Source: Aquilonibacter sp963820185
Lineage (GTDB): Bacteria > Vulcanimicrobiota > Vulcanimicrobiia > Vulcanimicrobiales > Vulcanimicrobiaceae
Length of the DNA: 64,000 nt
Direction of reading: 5' to 3'
Assembly: GCA_963820185.1 (NCBI GenBank)
Contig: CAWFYV010000003.1
Span: forward strand, 425,066-489,065
Notes under the pieces: generated by a model
The model's input: only the letters and a program-made list of their open reading frames with translations
The model's database searches: none
What the model was told of the DNA's origin: nothing
Translations under genes and position numbers: made by a program
Shown here: piece after piece, positions 61,106-64,000 of the stretch
How the letters are laid out: each line of letters begins with the position of its first letter
Position numbering within the stretch: the stretch's first letter is position 1

Positions 61106-61742
61106 GCGCGCCGTCCTTTCGCAAGACCGCCGGCACGGTCTTAGCGATGATCGCGAGATCTCCAAGCGGCGTCCACTGATCTATATATCGATTATCGAGC
61201 TCCATCCAGTGCTCGAATGACACGTCGCTACGCCCGTTGATCTGCCACAAACACGTAACGCCCTGCGGCACGAGGAGCCGCCGGCGAGCGGCGTTGTCGT
61301 AGTGTTCGATTTCGCACGGAAGGGCAGGTCGCGGACCGACCAAGGCTATGTCGCCCAGCACAACATTGATCAGATTCGGGAGTTCGTCAATGCTTGTGCG
61401 GCGCAGCAATCCACCAAGCGGATGCAGTCGCGGATCCTTGCGAATCTTGAAGACCGGTCCGTCCACTTCGTTGAGATGCATCAACTGATCGCGCAGCTCA
61501 TGCGCGTTCTTTACCATCGTGCGCAGCTTGAACATCTTAAAACGCCGGCCGTACTGACCGACGCGCTCCTGCGCGTAGATCGGCGAGCCGCCGGTTACCA
61601 GCACAATCCCGATCGCCGCGATAACAATGAACGGCGTGGCGAGCAGGAACAGGATACAGCCGAGCACCACATCGATCGTCCGCTTGAGCGTCCACCAATA
61701 TTGCGGCACTTCGCGCTCGCCCACATGTATCGCTGCTTGCAC
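61101..61742 (-). CDS. Undecaprenyl-phosphate sugar phosphotransferase (WcaJ/WbaP-like)
   Basis: The 213-residue protein is a bacterial sugar transferase that starts a glycan by moving a sugar phosphate to undecaprenyl phosphate. It has YWWTLKRTIDVVLGCILF (membrane helix), FKMFKLRTM, RRTSIDELPNLINVVLGD and LVGPRPALP. It lacks the long N-terminal membrane domain of WbaP and is a minimal form. GTG 61742 starts one base after the DeoB stop; TTG 61757 is an alternative. It may prime the surface polysaccharide of the rest of the window. Confidence 0.92.
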   Translation of the reverse strand: MQAAIHVGEREVPQYWWTLKRTIDVVLGCILFLLATPFIVIAAIGIVLVTGGSPIYAQERVGQYGRRFKMFKLRTMVKNAHELRDQLMHLNEVDGPVFKIRKDPRLHPLGGLLRRTSIDELPNLINVVLGDIALVGPRPALPCEIEHYDNAARRRLLVPQGVTCLWQINGRSDVSFEHWMELDNRYIDQWTPLGDLAIIAKTVPAVLRKDGAH

Positions 61743-61743
61743 G

Positions 61744-62862
61744 CTAGTTGACCCCAAACGCGGCGAGCACGGTCTTCCCCACTGTGTCCAGGCCGTCGAG
61801 TTCGCCTAGCACCGCACCGGCGTGGGGGCCGAGGTGCACAAACGGAACATACTCGCGCGTATGATCGGTACCGGGCGCGGTTGGATCGCAGCCATGATCG
61901 GCGGTGAAGATCACGTGGTCGCCAGGTCGCATCAAACGCTCCAAGCGCGGCAACATGGAGTCGAGCGACTCCAGTGCATCGGCATAGCCGCGCACGTTAC
62001 GGCGGTGGCCATATTTCGAATCAAAGTCGTTGAGATTCGTGAAGATGAACCCATGGTCGACTCGCTCAAGCAGATCGAACGTTTTCTCCATCGCATCGAG
62101 ATTGTCGCTCACCCGTACCGAGGACGCGATCCCGTGACCGCAGTAGATGTCGCAGATTTTACCGACTGCGTGCACCCCAATGCCCGCACCTGCCAACTGG
62201 TCGAGTACGCTCGGCGGAGGCTCGATCGCATAGTCGCGCCGGTTCGGCGTACGAGTGAACGCCCCCGGTACTCCCACAAACGGGCGGGCGATTACCCGGT
62301 TCACATTGTTGGGCTCCGCGAGCATCGCTCGTGCACGTTCGCACCAATCGTACAGCGTCGACAGAGGGACCACCTCCTCGTGCGCCGCGACCTGGAAAAC
62401 CGAGTCTGCCGACGTATAGAGAATCGGGCGGCCGGTCGCGATGTGCTCGGCACCGAGTTGCTCGATAATCTCGGTCCCAGACGCCGGGACGTTGCCGAGC
62501 GGCGCCTTTCCGGCGATTCGCGTGAACTCATCCACGATCTCTTGCGGAAAGCCCTCCGGATAGGTAGGGAACGGTATGACGGTGATGATCCCGGCCATTT
62601 CCCAGTGTCCGGTAATTGTGTCCTTGCCCCGGCTCCGCTCGCGCAACCGACCGACTCGCGCCGCGGGCGGGTCCGCTACCGAGAGGCCCTCGATCGGCGT
62701 TATGTGCCCCAAGCCCAAACGCTCGAACGACGGGAGCGCCAAGCCGCCGACGCGTCGTGCCACATTTCCCAAAGTATTTGCGCCGCTCGCGTCCCCAAAT
62801 TGTTGAAAGTCTGGAAGCGCTCCCACGCCCCCGGAATCCAAAACGATCGTCAAAAAACGCAT
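61744..62862 (-). CDS. deoB: Phosphopentomutase
   Basis: The 372-residue alkaline-phosphatase-fold enzyme interconverts (deoxy)ribose 1- and 5-phosphate. It has the metal Asp in TIVLDSGGVGALPDF, GKDTITGHWEM, a Cys-Gly-His region and the late TADHGCDPTAPGTDHTREY. The variant VLDSGG differs from the usual SFG by one residue. It is likely the first gene of the run deoB, sugar transferase, murJ, rmlA. Confidence 0.92.
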   Translation of the reverse strand: MRFLTIVLDSGGVGALPDFQQFGDASGANTLGNVARRVGGLALPSFERLGLGHITPIEGLSVADPPAARVGRLRERSRGKDTITGHWEMAGIITVIPFPTYPEGFPQEIVDEFTRIAGKAPLGNVPASGTEIIEQLGAEHIATGRPILYTSADSVFQVAAHEEVVPLSTLYDWCERARAMLAEPNNVNRVIARPFVGVPGAFTRTPNRRDYAIEPPPSVLDQLAGAGIGVHAVGKICDIYCGHGIASSVRVSDNLDAMEKTFDLLERVDHGFIFTNLNDFDSKYGHRRNVRGYADALESLDSMLPRLERLMRPGDHVIFTADHGCDPTAPGTDHTREYVPFVHLGPHAGAVLGELDGLDTVGKTVLAAFGVN

Positions 62863-62985
62863 AGAGTCAAATGGCCGTTTCGGCTTACCGTAAACGCAGT
62901 CTTGCTGTACGAGTATAGGAAGAAATGACTAGCCGATACGTTACACAAGGATGAGAGTATCGCAAAACTGCGAAAACGGGAGAGC

Positions 62986-64000
62986 TTGCGACATCTAGCC
63001 CTTATTGCCGCCTTAACCCTGGTATTCTGCGCACCTGTTGACGCACAGATACCCACCCCTGCGCCATCGCCGACCGCCGCTCCGGCGGCAAAGGGAACGG
63101 TCGTACGCCTGCGTGCCGATCATATTACGTTCTTCTACGACCGGTATCTCGTCGAGGCCGACGGGCACGTCCAGTTGCAAACAAGCAACGGCATGACGAT
63201 TTCGGGCGATACCTTCTCGATGGACTTGCGGCTCAACCGCTTTGTGATCGCGAGCCACGTGCACCTGCGCAGTCGCGGCGGTAATATCGACGGTGCAGCA
63301 ATCGCCGATCTTATCGACTTCGATCGGATTTATTTCGTGCCAGTCATCAGCAAGCCCGACCGCTGGACGTACGAGCATGGCGACTTCACGCATCCGCTTA
63401 AAGGGAGGCAGATGCCGGGTGATGTCTTCTATTTTCCCGACCTCAGCTCGGCGCACCGCAGCTTGACCGCGCGATCAGCCGTCGTGGCATCCAGGGAATA
63501 CGTGCGGTTCGCCGGTGCTCGCGCCTACTTTTTGAATCAAGGCATTCCCCTCCAATCGTATTATGTGTACTTCGGAACGAGCCAGGACCTGGCCGAGAAT
63601 TCGCTCTCAGGCGCGAATTTCGACGCGACGTGGAACTTCGCCGGAAACGCCAACTCGATTAGCGCACTGCATTTTCGATACGACTACTACAACAATGCTT
63701 ACGTTAGTTTCGAGCAACACATCGCCGGTACCAACCCGCATGAGTTTGCGGTCTTTTCGGTCAACCCGGCAACGAAGTACGACAAGTATTGGAACTTGAT
63801 AACCGGCGAGCACATCGGTTCGAAGTTCGAGATCGATACGTTTACCCAGCTTTATACGTACCAGAAATGGCTCGAGGAGCCGACTGCGTCCGCGCAAACG
63901 ACGTACGTCAGGCTAACCCAGGCATTTCATCGCTCGTACCTGCAGCTATTATTCAATCAGACAAACCTCAACATGCTCGGCCCACAGGTTGCCGCTTCCC
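62986..64000 (+). CDS. OstA/LptD-like outer-membrane protein, partial
   Basis: The frame is open from 62929 to the right edge and has no ATG at its start. TTG 62986, with GGGAG just upstream, gives a signal peptide LRHLALIAALTLVFCAPVDA. A short TPAPSPTAAP linker is followed by an OstA-like domain: LRADHITFFYDRYLVEADGH and a DTFSMDLRLNRFVI strand. From about residue 170 come alternating aromatic strands typical of an outer-membrane barrel. It may serve lipopolysaccharide export. The C-terminus is missing, so LptD cannot be confirmed against other OstA proteins. The 123 bp before it (62863-62985) are the divergent promoter region with deoB. Confidence 0.78.
   Translation, partial: MRHLALIAALTLVFCAPVDAQIPTPAPSPTAAPAAKGTVVRLRADHITFFYDRYLVEADGHVQLQTSNGMTISGDTFSMDLRLNRFVIASHVHLRSRGGNIDGAAIADLIDFDRIYFVPVISKPDRWTYEHGDFTHPLKGRQMPGDVFYFPDLSSAHRSLTARSAVVASREYVRFAGARAYFLNQGIPLQSYYVYFGTSQDLAENSLSGANFDATWNFAGNANSISALHFRYDYYNNAYVSFEQHIAGTNPHEFAVFSVNPATKYDKYWNLITGEHIGSKFEIDTFTQLYTYQKWLEEPTASAQTTYVRLTQAFHRSYLQLLFNQTNLNMLGPQVAAS

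Noticed and set aside
61822..62928. 368-codon plus-strand frame opposite deoB
   Set aside because: Arg/His-rich shadow of a GC-rich gene; deoB is unmistakable on the other strand.
1..64000. Insertion sequences, prophage, tRNA or rRNA
   Set aside because: No transposase, integrase, phage structural gene or RNA gene pattern was seen on either strand.

Overview
The window is a gene-dense, GC-rich bacterial segment devoted mostly to the cell envelope. Markers of a Gram-negative-type (diderm) cell are an OstA/LptD-like outer-membrane protein gene running off the right edge, MurJ, an O-antigen ligase, a Wzm/Wzt-type exporter, and dTDP-rhamnose, GDP-rhamnose and heptose genes. Secreted lipoproteins with virginiamycin-lyase-like propellers, a sedolisin peptidase and many GTG/TTG starts would fit a little-cultivated soil phylum such as Eremiobacterota (WPS-2). 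That placement is a low-confidence inference; no rRNA, tRNA or ribosomal protein gene is present to test it. No transposase, integrase, CRISPR array or tRNA was seen. Gene density is very high; the longest gap without a gene is 246 bp (16477-16722).

Region 1 (1-9430, minus strand) is a tightly packed nine-gene run: O-antigen ligase, the two subunits of a B12-dependent lysine 5,6-aminomutase, a PilZ protein, GDP-mannose 4,6-dehydratase interrupted by a 349-residue intein, a frameshifted GDP-6-deoxy-mannose reductase, an isoprenylcysteine-methyltransferase-like membrane enzyme, a CDF metal exporter and the start of a thiolase. Region 2 (9457-19656) holds glycosyltransferases, a sulfotransferase, a sugar aminotransferase, an FkbM methyltransferase, the Wzm/Wzt-type ABC exporter and a Wzx-like flippase. 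Region 3 (19678-25457) holds two secreted lipoproteins (a seven-bladed propeller and a propeller-sedolisin fusion) and a GT-C-like membrane protein.

Region 4 (25550-30762, plus strand) has two small membrane proteins followed by a heptose-type module: a GmhA-like isomerase, an epimerase, a nucleotidyltransferase-kinase fusion with domains in the reverse order of HldE, and a second epimerase. Region 5 (30772-43805, minus strand) is the most unusual part: fifteen genes, most with overlapping stop and start codons. It combines an acyl carrier protein, an FkbH-type glyceryl-loading enzyme, a split transketolase, a SDR, a MaoC hydratase, a sugar aminotransferase, a WbuC-like cupin, a GNAT acyltransferase, three methyltransferases, a kinase-fold protein, a HAD protein and a glycosyltransferase. 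I infer a dedicated route that builds a small hydroxyacyl group on the carrier protein and attaches it to an amino sugar of a surface glycan.

Region 6 (43889-53604) has further methyltransferases, three of them clustered (two with zinc-knuckle-like Cys pairs), a dehydrogenase, a lipoprotein, a second two-domain glycosyltransferase and a sulfotransferase with a coiled-coil tail. Region 7 (53561-64000) carries rmlD, rmlC and rmlA (no rmlB seen), an ECF sigma/anti-sigma/bactofilin-like operon, an aminotransferase, MurJ, a lipid-carrier sugar-phosphate transferase, phosphopentomutase and the OstA/LptD-like gene.

Three genes (rmd, the kinase-fold gene near 42500 and the bactofilin-like gene near 56367) are each broken by a single-base frameshift while otherwise intact. 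This may mean assembly indels rather than true decay.
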